This document shows, in pieces, positions 1 to 14,831 of a stretch of DNA of 64,000 bases (position 1 is the first letter of the stretch; every line of letters begins with the position of its first letter). The notes beneath the pieces were generated by a model. It did no database searches. It was given only the letters and a program-made list of their open reading frames with translations, and had not been told where the DNA came from. Origin of the DNA: Serinus canaria (lineage: Eukaryota > Chordata > Aves > Passeriformes > Fringillidae); assembly GCF_022539315.1 (NCBI RefSeq), contig NC_066315.1, forward strand, positions 95,213,990 through 95,277,989, read 5' to 3'. A program made the translations under genes and the position numbers.

Positions 1-254
1 GAAGCACCTCAAATATTTGCAAAGGGTACATTAGTTACCCCTTTTTACTTTCGCCTTTACCTTCACAGTGACTCCACATGCATAATGTATTAAAAAATTA
101 GCAAAAAGCTCCAAATTACATATTAAAGAATAATATAAAAATTCAGGTTGGAAAAGAAGTCTAAGATCATTGTGTCCAAACAATGGACCATCATTTAAAC
201 CATGTCCCCAAGTGCAGCATATACACACTGTTTAAATATCACTAAAGAATCACC
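1..254. other. AT-rich flank, nothing recognised
   Basis: No repeat family, coding frame or RNA gene is recognised here. Short open frames on both strands are chance-length. Confidence 0.5.
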
Positions 255-1590
255 TGGTGATTATTCTCTGGGCAGTTTTCTCCAATGCTTGATAATACTT
301 TTAGTGAAGAAATTTTTCCTACTATCCAATCTAAACCTCTCCTTCTGCAACCTGAGGCCATTTCTTCTTGTCCTGTCACTAGCTGCCTGGCAGAGGAGAC
401 CAACCCCACACCTGGCCACAACCTGCTTTTAGGTACTTGTACAGAGTGATAAGGTCTCCCCTGAGCCTCCTTTTCTCCATGCTAATCAATGCCAGCTCCA
501 TCAGCTGCTCCTCATCAGACTTTTCTCCAGGCCTTTCACAGGCTCTGTAACACTTCTCTGGACACACACCAGCTCCTCAATGCCTCTCTTGTAGAGAGGG
601 ACCTAGAACTAGACATGGGATTTGAGGTAGGGCCTTGTACCCATGCCCAGTACAGAGAGACAATCACTACCAGAGTTTTGCTGGCCACACCATTGGTGAT
701 CCAGGTCAGGAAGTCGCTGACTGACTTGGGCACCTGGGCACACTCCTGGACCATATCCAGCCATTTGCAGAACAGCTACTCCAGGCCCTTTTCCACCAGG
801 CAGCTTTTCACCTGCTCTTTCCCCATCTCATAGCACTGCCTGAGGTTGTTGCAACCCAGGTGCAGGATCTGGTACTTAACACTGTTGAACTTCCTACAAA
901 CGGCCTCAGCCCATTGATCCAGCCTGTCCAAAGGCTCTCCACAGAGCCTTCCTGCCCTTCAGCAGATCAACACTCCATCCAACTTGGTGTTATCTGTGAA
1001 CTTACTGAGGAAAGTTCATGACTATCATCAGTAAAGGTGTTAAACAAGAGTGCTTCTAACTCTGAGCCCTGGGGAACACCTCTAGTGAATGGGCTCCAGA
1101 TGAATCTAACTCCATTGGCCGTCACTCTGGGCCTGGCCATCCAGCCAGTTTTCTACCCAAAGAAAAGAGAACCCATTCACACAACAAGCAGCCAGTTTCT
1201 TCAGGAGAATGCTATGGGAAATAGTGTCAAGGGCTTTACTAAAATTCACCCAGGCAACATCCTCAGCCTTTCCCACACTGACTAAATGAGTCACTTTATC
1301 AAAGAGGGAGATCAGGCTGGCTAAACAAGACCTGCCTTCCATAAACCCATGCTGGCTAGGCCTGATCCCCCGGTTGTCCTGCACATGTGATGACACTCAG
1401 GAAGATTTTTTCCATGACATTTCCCAGGACTGGGGTCAGACTGACAGGCCCATAATTCCCTGAATCCCTCTTCTGGCCTTTCTTGTAGTTGGGTGCCATA
1501 TTGGCCAACCTCCAACTTCTGGGACCTCTTCAGTTAGCCAGGGCTGCTGGTAAGTCCTTGAAAAGGAGCATATCTGCAAGAGAAGGAAAA
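255..1590 (-). mobile_element. CR1 LINE remnant, minus strand, 5'-truncated
   Basis: On the plus strand this reads as the reverse complement of the 3' part of an avian CR1 non-LTR retrotransposon. The left part matches the familiar 3' untranslated wording (working rightwards: a GGCAG...CCAATGCTTG stretch, then GAAGAAATTTTTCCTA, then a stretch on conversion of first-strand fragments). The middle and right parts encode reverse transcriptase on the minus strand. The terminal 8-bp tail repeats and about the last 100-150 bp of a normal CR1 are not visible, so the 3' end is lost or decayed. The right end near 1590 is where similarity fades and is typical 5' truncation. Internal frameshifts make it dead. 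Ends are good to about 30 bp. Confidence 0.88.
1106..1490 (-). pseudogene. CR1 reverse transcriptase fragment, frameshifted
   Basis: This is the broken RT region inside the CR1. In one minus-strand frame (about 1390 down to 1106) residues IRPSQHGFMEGRSCL, a FSKALDTISHSILL stretch and VENWLDG are the CR1/LINE RT blocks; the usual FSKAFDTVSH-type block has one change here. The preceding block, with NYGPVSLTPVLG and MEKIFLSVIT, lies in a different frame (about 1490 to 1390), so at least one indel falls near 1385-1396. In an active element this enzyme primes reverse transcription at the nicked target. Here only a part of the domain survives and no continuous frame exists, so no product is expected. 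Confidence 0.85.
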
Positions 1591-4500
1591 ATATCCTTTA
1601 ATTTCTTTCCTAGGTACACCATGCCAGAGATACTAGGGAACATTCCCAGCCAGATCAATATGTTCAGAGGGATTGTAGCTGTGACAATGAAGCTCCTTTC
1701 TCATTTGCACTCTGTCATGCAACAGGACTGACAGTCGTTTTTGTGGTAGTCTTTAATTTTGGATAGGTTTTTCTGCACTTTATGGGTCATCTTTCACTTT
1801 GATCTCTTTCACAGACCTTCCATTTTCAATTTTGTCTTTAGTTGAGAATTATTTTGTGGTAGCAAAAAGAGATCTTTCTGATACTTTTTCCATATATTTC
1901 TATTTCTGTCATGTACACATAAGAAGCTGAGGTATGGAGAAATTTAAAATATTTTTCTAAATTTTTAATTTTTTTTTTATCTCATAAGTTGCTACCATAT
2001 TCTGACAGAAACCTAAAAATTAAATATATTATCAGGGTCCCCAAAATATAAAAACACATATCAATGCAGAACTCTGCAATTGTGTTTATTATTAAATATT
2101 AAAGCAGAAGACAATTTCATTTACAACGGAGCATCATTTTCTGTCAATAATTTCATGTGTTTCATCTAAGGAAAAGTTCCTATTTCCCCTAGACAAATTT
2201 GCAAAAAAAAAAAAAAATCTGTGTTTATATAAATCATAATCTCTTCTTCATTCATTCCTTTAATGTAACTTTTGCACAACTGAAAAAAAACAAGACTCTT
2301 CAAGGAAATACCAATGAAAAAAAAGCTTAAAAATATTTAATGTAGACTTGTAGGTCTTAGAGGTCATTTCCAACCTAAATTATTATGTGATTTTATATTG
2401 TGTAAATATTTTAATAATATTGTTGATGTAATTTTATTGGATAAGATATTTTTCAGTTTCCCTGTCATAAACCTAGATAAACTGAAAATTACTGCATCTC
2501 CACATAACATAGAGTTAAAAATAAAACTATCTTTTAGACTTCCCAACAGAGACAATGTATTTGTATAATACATTCTGAAAGACCTTGGTAACTCAGGGTT
2601 ATAGTGACCTGTCTTGAATTATCCTTAAAACTTTTTTTCTAATTTACATTTTATTTTAATATACAACATGATACTATATTGCATGTCTTAGAAAGAAAAT
2701 GAGAAGATTCACTCTCACTTTTAAAGGATAAATAATAAGTGACTGATAACTGGGAAAAAAAAAGCCATGATTTTGTGGATGAAGTTTAAAACTGTTAGGA
2801 AAGAGAACAAAATTTATTTGTTTTTAAGCTGCTGGGGTTTTGAAGATTCTTGGGTAACATTTCTGTAAAAGATTACTGATTTTTAATATCTGAGTTCAAA
2901 CCTCAAGGGCTCCATTGCTAAGAATAGCTCCCTAGTGAAATCCAAAGTATGTCTGGGGAAAGAACAGTCTACCTGCTGGCGTCCAGTTTCCAACAATATA
3001 TAGATCGGTAAATTCATTTCAGGACCTTTTTTCCTCTTCTTTTGTAATAAAAAGCAGCAGTTAGTGTATAAGCTGAATTTATAAATTACTGGAAACAAAA
3101 TAAATGAAAGTGCAAAATCTAAGCTGAGCCTTTAGGACTGTGTAGTTGGAGTTGAAATTTAAAATATTTTTCAAAAGCTGTGCCTGTCAAGTAATATTAA
3201 TCAGGTTAAGTTACACTTCATGAATATGCAATTTATTTGTTCATTATCATGGTTTACACTTCCATTTATAAATAATGATCTGGTTTTATTGCTACCATAG
3301 ATAAATATTAGAAATATAACTTAAATAGTTTTATTAGCAACATTGTACCTCAGATCTCCACAGAAATACATACACTTATATACCACCAATTTTTATCATA
3401 CTTTTACATTTGAACTTGTATTGAGATAAGCCTGATAGCTATTAGCTATACCTGTTAAACACTTAATATCTATATCAGAGAAAAATTATGAATTGAGAAG
3501 TAAATTTGGTTTTAGGTACAGAACAGTGTTTCATTCTACTACTTTCACATCTGAATAGAAATGCTGTAGTTCGTGAATGCTCCTTATATCACAATTTCTG
3601 CTTCTACTATTAAAAAGACTTATTATTTAGCTCTTGGATAAAAGCATTGTTTAGCTCTTTTGACTCCCTGTGCATAATTTCATAAGCTGGCATTTATTTT
3701 CAGGTCATTCATGTGCAGGGGTTAAAGTGAAAGCCCTTAAATAATTAACATTTGATGAAAAGTTCAAAATATTTTCAGGTCAAAAATTATGAAACCTAGG
3801 AATTAAATGATTAAGCATATCTTTAGCATTTTGATGACAGGAGTTAAGGTCCTTATGTAGTATGCACTTAAAGACTCAAAATTTATTTAGCTAAAGAGCT
3901 AAATATTCAAGCTACATTTAATTTCAAAATTAAATTCCTAATGTCTCATATACTGGTAATACTGACAAACAAAAATCACTTTCCTACTCATATCTGACAG
4001 TCATGCACAGATGAACTGTGCATGGGAAACCTGCAGGGCCACTGGACATGTAGGTCTTCAGTCTTTACCCAGGTGTGCTTCAAATCTTGTGGAAACTGCC
4101 TGACAGCTACTGCTAGAATAGGAGGAAGAGCCAAGCCCAGAAATGCTGTGCCCTACTGCAGACTGGCCAGTGGGATTGGAGAGGGGACAAGTGGGAGAGC
4201 AGGAGCACCATGCTTTTACAGAGCTCACAGCTGCTAGAGATCAGGCACGTGGCAATAGTTTGTAGTTGTTTATATTTCTTTAGTGTCTAAAGGCTCCTGC
4301 TGGGATCAATACACCACTGAGTAATCTCTTACTGTTTAAAAGATGGACCCTATTCCAAAAAGTTTAAAATCTGAAAAGGCAAAACAGAGACATAAAACTA
4401 TTACTTTTCAAGAAGAGAAAGAGAAGACATGGTTGGTATGAATTATGTCCTTCTTAAGTTAAAAAAGTTAGAGAATTTTTTAGAAATAATTATTTTGAGG

Positions 4501-7500
4501 AATGCAATACAGGAAGAGATAGGCAGGAAGAAACATCCAAATGGAAAGAACAAAAGAAAAGGAAAAAGATATTGAAACAGGATGCAAAGGAAGTGAGGAG
4601 AGAGGATAAAAGGAAAAAAGCAGAAGGAAATATGGACAAAAATAATTAATTCACAGACATTTAGAAAGTAGAGAAATTTGATAGTACCCACTTTTTGGCT
4701 AATCTATAATAAAGTAGCTAATATTCATCATTGTATGTAGTAAATGTATGTAGAGATGCCTAAATAAAGCTTTTGCTGCCATGTGGTTCATATTTTCTGA
4801 AACCATTGCAAAAAAAGTTAGTCCAGTGATGTTGATAGTGAAAAATTATCAGAACTATGGTTTTCCTGGTTTTATACCACAATATACCAGGTATATGAAG
4901 TCACAGCCAACAAGCAAACACACTGAGTATATCAGGGTATTATTTGCAATTTAAATGGTTTTCACATTAGAGAACAAAAAAGAAAAATATTCTGCCATGA
5001 AAACAGATTATAAAAAGTGCAATCAAAATGGAAGGCTCCTTAGGGGCTGTAGACAGGAATACAGTCCAGTGAATTTCAAAGAAATGCAAAAAATAATTTT
5101 CAAAAAGGCCTGGAAAACTTTGCCAAAATTAAAAGGTTCTAGAGATCCCCATATGTAGTACAGTTTGTAACCCTGATTGATATTACAATATTAGCTAACT
5201 GTATTGTTAAAAGTCCTCAAGATCTGCAAATATCAAAGCAGTTAGCTAGGCTCTAGTGTTATATTTCCTGTTTAGTGAGGGTTTTTCCTTTTTGTTTTGT
5301 CTCAAACTGTACTAGCAAAAATGAAAATTACAACATGCCTAAAATGACCTGGAGTATGTAAAACAGAAACAATAAAAAAAAATTAGATTTATAATTTGAA
5401 GTAATTTCTTTTAGTCTTTTATTGTGTAATCATTAAATTAGCTAACTTCATTGTCTCTTCATCTTTTTTTTCTTCTACGTAAACTAATGATAAAAAATTG
5501 TTATTATTTACCCATTCTTTAACAAAAAGACCCTTGGATAAGTGCTTAATGCTCAAGGATTTTATTACCATTTCTTTATCTCTTATTCTGTTGGAAAAGA
5601 GAATACAGTCCTGTTTTGCTCTTTCTTAGGGAAACTTCTGTATGATGAAAAGCAAGCTTAGTTTCATAAGTAAACCTGAAAATAGTGATTTCAGTAAAAT
5701 TGCAATAAGATCAGAAGTGATTACCAGTCAGGATGTAAGAGAAGTAATCATGCTCATTTACACCCATAAAGAGGGTACTTAATTCCTCAGTGCTTAAGAA
5801 GCAATTTGTGAATCCCAAAAGCTTAGACACACATAATTGCCACATTGACTGTGATTTGACAGTAGGTACTATAAATTGTCCAAGGTATCTGATCCTCCAT
5901 TCTCACTCAAACCCAATTAATCTTAATAAGAGGAAATAATAATACGTTTTGTTATTGTAACTATTATTATAAGAAACAATAATCAATAAAAAGAAAATAT
6001 GGTATTAAATGAGTTTACTTCTTGAATGGGCCTACATTTGGAGTAAGCAATGAAAGGCAATTAAAAAATAGAGGGTTTGGCTTCCAAAAATATGAGGTTT
6101 TTTTCTGGTAGGCATGGAAGGAACCTCCTCTGCCTCCACCTCCTAAAATTCAGAGGAACCTCATCATACAACTGAATTGAATGCCTGGGAAATGGAAGAA
6201 AACACTAATATAGGAAACAGGGCAGTATGAGGGAGAGTTTATTGTGCAATAAAATCCTTGTTATCTTGTTATAATGGGTGAATAATTAGAATTTCAAATA
6301 AAGTACTATCAAAAACTTGATCATTTGAAGGATATATTTTTATGACTTATTCAGAGAAGTTTTAAGGTACTAGTTACAATGGTGTTGTGCTGGTTTTGTT
6401 TTTTTTTTTTTAAAGAAGCTTATTACCTTGTTATAAAAAAGGTTGAAGTCCACAACAGTCTTCTGGGCTTGCTATTTATAGGCATTTAAAAAAATAACTA
6501 ACTTAAATTTATCCAGGAAATCAGTAAGCTATATAATTCCAGTTGTCTGTAGTAATTGACATATATTTTAATCACTCTGTTATTTAGACTTCATTTGACT
6601 TTATTATATAAGAGGCTGTCCAAGTTGCCAAGGAATTAGATTTTTTCCAGGAGTTAACAGATTCTTCTCTGACCCATTGCTCATGCTTGCTGCATAAATT
6701 GTTGCTGTGCACACTTTCCTGCAATGTGGACACCAGTTAGTTAGGCCACAGAAAAATATATTTTTTCTCAGTAAACATATTGGAAACAGTGGTACCAGAC
6801 TGCTGACCTAAAGTTCTTTGCCCACAACAGTGTTTACACAGAGGGTAATACTTTGTGGTTTATGATGGTCTTACATATTCCATTAATTTTAACAAGTTAT
6901 CCGAAGATGGTGTGGCATGGGAGGCAGTTAAGGGCAAATCCTGGAATTTGAATGTTGAATGTCTCTTGAAGTTTGAATCTCTCATGTTATATCAGGTCAT
7001 TTTTTCCTTCAAAGAAAAATTTTATAGAGGAATTTTATAGAGGAATAAATCCCCTCCTAGGATGGAGACAGTGCTTCAAATAAAATTTGAAATCTGTGTG
7101 TTTCCATTTAAGATTATTTTTTCAGTGAGATTAGAGTTGGAGTGAGTGGTTGTTTAAAAAGCAGGTTATAGTTTCTTGAACAGCATAGAAAATACTTAAT
7201 AGATAATAGTTTATTTAGATGGAGAATGCAAGTAAAAACTGGTCAAATTCCTTACAGAAAGAGTGTAAAAATTTCCTCTGAATACCTACTTTGAGTTAAA
7301 GAATGTTTTCCTGGGCTTTCCACATCCATGTTTTTTCTGGCATAAGAACAGAGGGTTAAATTTCCTTTGCTACAAAGCAGAGATAGGTTCAAAGAACTGG
7401 AATTTCAGCTGTATGGTCCCCAAAAGAACAAGAGAAAAAAAGCTGTACTGATCCACTATTTTAGTGATGTCTTTCTCACTGCAAAGTCCCTCTTTGAGTG

Positions 7501-8650
7501 CAGGGTAGGAATAACAACTGCATTCTGTGCTATCCTCTAAGAAATTGATTTATGTGTTCAAACTCAGAACAAAAAATCTGAGTTATGATATAAAAATATT
7601 ATGCCTCCCTAACGAATTTAATTAATATTTAACTACAAATTCTTACAAACCAGGGACTGATATCTGTTGGCTTTTTAATTGGAGACTGTGAATTCTGAGT
7701 ATATAGAGTGGGTTTACTTTCTGGGCAATGGAGAAATCCACACTTCATTATCATTAGTCATTATGAGAATTTTTGGCTATAAATCAGTACATAGAGAACT
7801 CACGCCCTGACACTTTAGATAAGCATAAACTCAGTTACATCCCATGTCACAGTTAACTAGCCTACAATATAGTAGTGAACCTATCTAAAACAAGCCCAGT
7901 CCTTTGGCCAAAATTGGTTTGTCCTTTGAGCTGGCACTATTTGCTTCATTTTCAATCAGTATTAGTGCCACCACTTTCCACCTCTATTACTACTTTGTAG
8001 TAATATAGACATGGTGAGCCCTCCCAGTCATTCAGAAATGCAGTGAACACCCTAAAGAAGTCTTGAGATGTAAAAACATCAAAGAATTTTATTGTTCCAT
8101 GATGAAATATGATTTACTTCTAACCTTAGTTTAAAGCTGATTAAGTACTTTATTTAGTATTATTTCTGTAACAGAACAAAAATATCAAGATTTGTCTGTG
8201 TGTAATGTAACTAATATCCTCCTTGTTAAAATGCCATCTGTGATAAGGTGCTTATTTTATTCAGATATGGCTTGCAGAAAGGAGAATAATAAGTTCTGAT
8301 AAATTCTATTTTTTCTTTCCACTAGCCTTATGGAAAGATATTGGTATTAAAGTAGTTTTTTTATGGAAAGTCACAGAGTAAATATTCACTGTCATTGGTG
8401 ATGTCTTCTCAAAAGGCATCAATGCACTACCAACAAAGCGGAGAACATCTGAATTTGTTGTATGGCTATGTCCTGTAGTCCAAAACAAATTAGGAAAATC
8501 AAGATATCTACTCTTGCAGATACATGTGAACTGAATTTTTTGATACGGTTTAGTACCGACTTTTTCCTTGTTTGAAAACAAACCATATGGAGCAGTAAAA
8601 AAGTGGAATTTGAAAGTAACACTCTTTTCCCACTTTTTTTTTCCCCCTAG

Positions 8651-8814
8651 GGAAACAAAATAGCTTGAGAAAACCTACTGCATTCTGGTTTGTATTATCT
8701 ATGTTAAATAATCACTTCATTTTTTTCCCCTTTAACACAATCTCCTTCCATCCTACCACTGTTGGAGAAGATGCAGAATTTGGTGCTGGCAAAGTAATTC
8801 AGTCTCAACAAGAT
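8651..8814 (+). other. Weak candidate exon bounded by splice-like sites
   Basis: A long T/C tract ends in CCCCCTAG at 8650, and GTAAGT follows 8814. The 164 bases between are open in one frame (codons starting at 8653), ending with residues GEDAEFGAGKVIQSQQD in phase 0. The first part of the translation is hydrophobic and not obviously protein-like. I recognise no protein. It may equally be a non-coding transcript exon or chance. Confidence 0.15.
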
Positions 8815-9045
8815 GTAAGTATCTGCAATACTCATGCTGATTTACTGTTTATTTCCCAACAATTGGGGTTTTATTTTTTTGCCCTTGTGGTACAGTCAAC
8901 AGAGAAGATAAGGAACAAATGAGGCAGGAATGGGGTTTGTTTGTTTGTTTATGAGAAGTCTGAGTTTATTCACTGTAACTGTGTAGACTTGAATGTGAAA
9001 ACGCATTGGTTCAGTGACCATGTGGCTTCAGGAAGATCTGCTTTG

Positions 9046-9096
9046 CTTTATTATCTTTGACCCTTTACTATCTCTGATCCTTTATTATCTCTGATC
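9046..9096. repeat. 3 x 17-bp tandem repeat
   Basis: Three consecutive 17-mers, CTTTATTATCTTTGACC, CTTTACTATCTCTGATC and CTTTATTATCTCTGATC, differ at one to three positions. This is a small minisatellite of unknown origin. Confidence 0.9.
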
Positions 9097-9303
9097 TGTA
9101 CTGCTCAAACTTCTGATTCTTGACAAAAACATCTACAGAAACATGTGTGTGTGACCTAAATAAATTGCCTTCCTCTGTTAAGATCCATCTTGTTTTCTGA
9201 CCATTAATGGTTTGGGGACATTTTCTGACATATCCCTCCTCATAGTAACAAAAAATTTTCTACCTTTCATAGATGTGTTATACTCACTTATTTTTTATTT
9301 TCT

Positions 9304-9336
9304 GGGAGGCAGGGGGTTTTGGGGTTTTGTGGGGGG
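9304..9336 (+). other. G-quadruplex-type motif
   Basis: Four runs of three or more G (3, 5, 4 and 6 G) are separated by 5, 4 and 6 bases, which satisfies the standard G3+N1-7 pattern. Two of the spacers are T-rich (TTTT and TTTTGT). It lies in AT-rich DNA about 230 bp upstream of the young LTR element. Whether it folds in the cell is unknown. Confidence 0.7.
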
Positions 9337-9560
9337 TTTTTAAAGTGTTTTTGGTTGATTTTTCTTTTTGATGGCTCTTTTTTATTCTTTTATAAACTAA
9401 ATCAATTCTGTAGAATTTAAGCAATCATTTCCAAAAAAAATTATAAACTCACATCAGCTTTTCTCTAAATTTCCAAATTTTGTTCTCACAATTCACATTA
9501 TTTTACCTATTCAAGTTTCCCTTATATAGCAATTATGGAGCACTTGCATAGATATATTTT

Positions 9561-9566
9561 CCCAAT
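9561..9566. repeat. Target-site duplication, left copy
   Basis: CCCAAT immediately before the TG of the 5' LTR is repeated exactly at 12828-12833 after the CA of the 3' LTR. It sets the element ends to the base. Confidence 0.93.
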
Positions 9567-11071
<1,505 letters not shown>

Positions 11072-12175
11072 AAGACGCTGTGCGGAGAAGACGCACCTGC
11101 TTTCCCCAGCCCGGTTGGGAATGCACTCCCTCCGGCTTTGCAGCCCCCACCAACCCCCGTGGCGGCCTCGCCTTCGGCTGCCGTGCCGGTGGAGGGGGCT
11201 GAGGTTGAGAGTCACCAAGCGGAACCATCATCGGAGCCGCCTGCGGCGGCCACTGCGGCGCCTGCGATCAGCTTGGATTCCCCCCCAAGCTTTTCGGGCT
11301 GTCCCGAGGCTGCCCCTGCAGGGGGAGCTGGGACAGGGGAAGGGGATTCCGGCCTGCCCCTCCGTGGGGGGGGTGTGGCTCAACAGCTGATTGCGGGCTC
11401 AGCCCGTCTGCTTGCTTTCAAACTTAGTGTTTTTTGCGGGCCGACCCGGGTCTGGTTCGGGGGTTCCCGCTGGGGATTGGAATGCCTGACTCCCCCCGCA
11501 CGCCCCAGAGGCGTGCGGGAGGTGGCTCCTGAGCCTTCTGCCTCTAGTCCCCAGCCCACAGGGGGTGGTACCGAGGGGCAGAAAGAGGGAACATCTTTTG
11601 CATTTGCGTTGTAGAAGCAGGAGACACAGTGGAAAGTGAGCATCGCTCATTTGCTGTGGGGACAAAGCACCCCCAGATCTGGGGTGTTGATCCCTGGGAA
11701 AGCTTTTCTTCCCCAGCTGCTGGTCTGCACCGGTTCAGCGGGGATGAAGCGTTCGGTCACTCGTGCTGCCCTGGCATCGGCAGCTGTGTGCCGGGTTGAG
11801 AGAACACAGAGCCCGCTCTGTGGGCCAGGTCTGGGCCATTTGGCTCGGTTCCCTGGGCCAGGGTCTCCGCCCGGCCAGCGCCTGTTGGGTTTGGGGGCGT
11901 TGTTCCCCCCGTCGGGACCTGGGCCACTGTTCTGTGAGCCAGGTCTGGGGTCCCTGTTCCTTCCACGAGGGCCAGCCCCCCCCCTGCAAACGGTGGCTGG
12001 TGGCCAAGCCTGTTTGGGGCCTCAGTGGCCCCTCTCTGCTGCTGCTTTTTCAAAAAAAAAAAAAAAAGAGTTGAAAGAGCTAGCAGCTCAAAAATTTTTG
12101 CAAGCCTGTTTCAGGACAAAAAGGGACTTTCAGCAATGTCAAAGAGGAACATCTTCAGTTTGCACTTTTTCCTGA
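11072..12175 (+). pseudogene. Downstream continuation of the element's frame, interrupted by TAG codons
   Basis: The same frame as the ORF at 10115-11071 stays open after its TAG for 180 codons to a second TAG (11612-11614), then for 186 more codons to a TGA at 12173-12175. The first block is a Pro/Ala/Ser-rich linker. The second is Gly/Pro/Leu-rich and includes a run of lysines from an A homopolymer at about 12052-12067. No enzymatic or nucleic-acid-binding motif is visible. High GC lowers the number of chance stops, so openness alone does not prove coding. It may be decayed or non-coding interior, such as packaging or leader sequence. Confidence 0.4.
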
Positions 12176-12440
12176 AACTCAGATGTTTGGACTTGAAGCA
12201 ATGAACTTTTCTTGTACTGTTTTTGCATTTTCTTCTATCTTAAGATTGTTTTGGTGATGTGATGGGAATTTGGTGTTTTGCAGGTGAAGAATTTCCCTGA
12301 TGGTTCCACACCAGCATTTGATTGATATTTTGATTGACAACACATAGCCCCTCAGCTGCTTGTTCTTTCCTCTGCTTGGTCCAGCAGATGAAATTGCAAA
12401 CATTTTTCCTTTTAATTTATTTAAAATAAAAAGTGTGAGA
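12176..12440 (+). other. 3' untranslated end of the retroelement interior
   Basis: AT-rich sequence between the last open frame and the 3' LTR. The polypurine tract expected just before the LTR is weak: the final bases AAAATAAAAAGTGTGAGA are A/G-rich but broken by T. Confidence 0.6.
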
Positions 12441-14000
<1,560 letters not shown>

Positions 14001-14090
14001 AAAGAAAGGTGTTCATACAAATGTCTTTTGCAATACAGAATAGTGAAAGAAAGGTGTTCATACAAATGTCTTTTGCAATACAGAATAGTG
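14001..14090. repeat. Perfect 45-bp tandem duplication
   Basis: Bases 14001-14045 and 14046-14090 are identical. Each unit begins AAAGAAAGGTGTTCATAC and ends CAGAATAGTG. Absence of any mismatch suggests a recent or polymorphic duplication. Confidence 0.95.
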
Positions 14091-14368
14091 AAAATGAAAT
14101 ACAGTCAATATGAAGCATGACTACAGGTAGTTTTTTTTTTTTTTAAAGATGTTTTTGAGAGCTGTACTTGCAGAAGAAGTGATCTTAAATGTGACTCAGA
14201 AAAAGACAAAGGGTAGAATTGCATTTCAGTGGCATGAAAAAAAAGAAGCTTGAAAGTTTTTTTTCTTTGCCTGGTCCACTTTAATACTTTTATTGTTTTA
14301 TTTTCCTTCTTTCTTTGTCTTCTCTTTTTTTTTTTTTTTCCTGTTTAAAAATTACCCTCACAATTTAG

Positions 14369-14520
14369 CATCATCAAGTCCTGCATTCAAATAATTTATT
14401 AAGATGTTGAAGTGCACTGGCTCTAAGATGGATCCCAGAAGAGCCACACTGATGATCAGACACCAGGCTGATGTAACACCATTTAAGACCACCCTTTGCA
14501 CCCAGCTGATGAGATAATGC
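14369..14520 (-). mobile_element. Old CR1 LINE scrap
   Basis: The plus strand reads like the reverse complement of CR1 RT-region sequence (phrases TTATTAAGATGTTGAAG, CACTGGCTCTAAGATGG, GGCTGATGTAACACC), the same portion found at 34670-34760. It is heavily diverged, about 150 bp long, and both ends are eroded. Confidence 0.7.
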
Positions 14521-14761
14521 TCATATGTGTTTAATAACTAAAATTTATTATGTTTATAAAAATCTACAGTTGGACATACATTATTGCAAGACATATAATT
14601 ATGATTAATAATTTCCTAAAACTAAAATATATCGTCCCAGAAATTTACTCAATTTTTTTTTTCTGCCAAAAAATTAAAGATTTAATTTTTCACCCTTAGA
14701 ATTAACTGCCCAAAAGCATTCTAAAAGTGAAATCTCAGGCCAGATAAAATTACTGACAATT

Positions 14762-14831
14762 CTTTCATTAATTTCTCTGGGACAATTGTTCCCAGAGAAA
14801 TTAATGAAAGCTAACAATTGCTGATTGTTAG
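14762..14831. repeat. 49-bp near-perfect palindrome followed by a small hairpin
   Basis: The 21-base arm 14762-14782 is exactly repeated inverted at 14790-14810, with a 7-base loop whose centre is itself nearly palindromic. Immediately after, CTAACAAT (14811-14818) and ATTGTTAG (14824-14831) form an 8-bp stem with a 5-base loop. No terminal repeats or coding function are evident. The arms could extrude as a cruciform or fold in RNA. Confidence 0.93.

Larger units (their letters stand above)
1591..9560. other. Long AT-rich segment without recognised gene
   Basis: About 8 kb of AT-rich DNA with scattered A and T homopolymers and no recognised repeat family or long frame. A slightly GC-richer patch lies at 4020-4240; it contains a 71-codon chance frame and nothing identifiable. 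A possible exon at 8651-8814, a 17-bp tandem repeat at 9046-9096 and a G-rich motif at 9304-9336 are listed separately. Confidence 0.5.
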
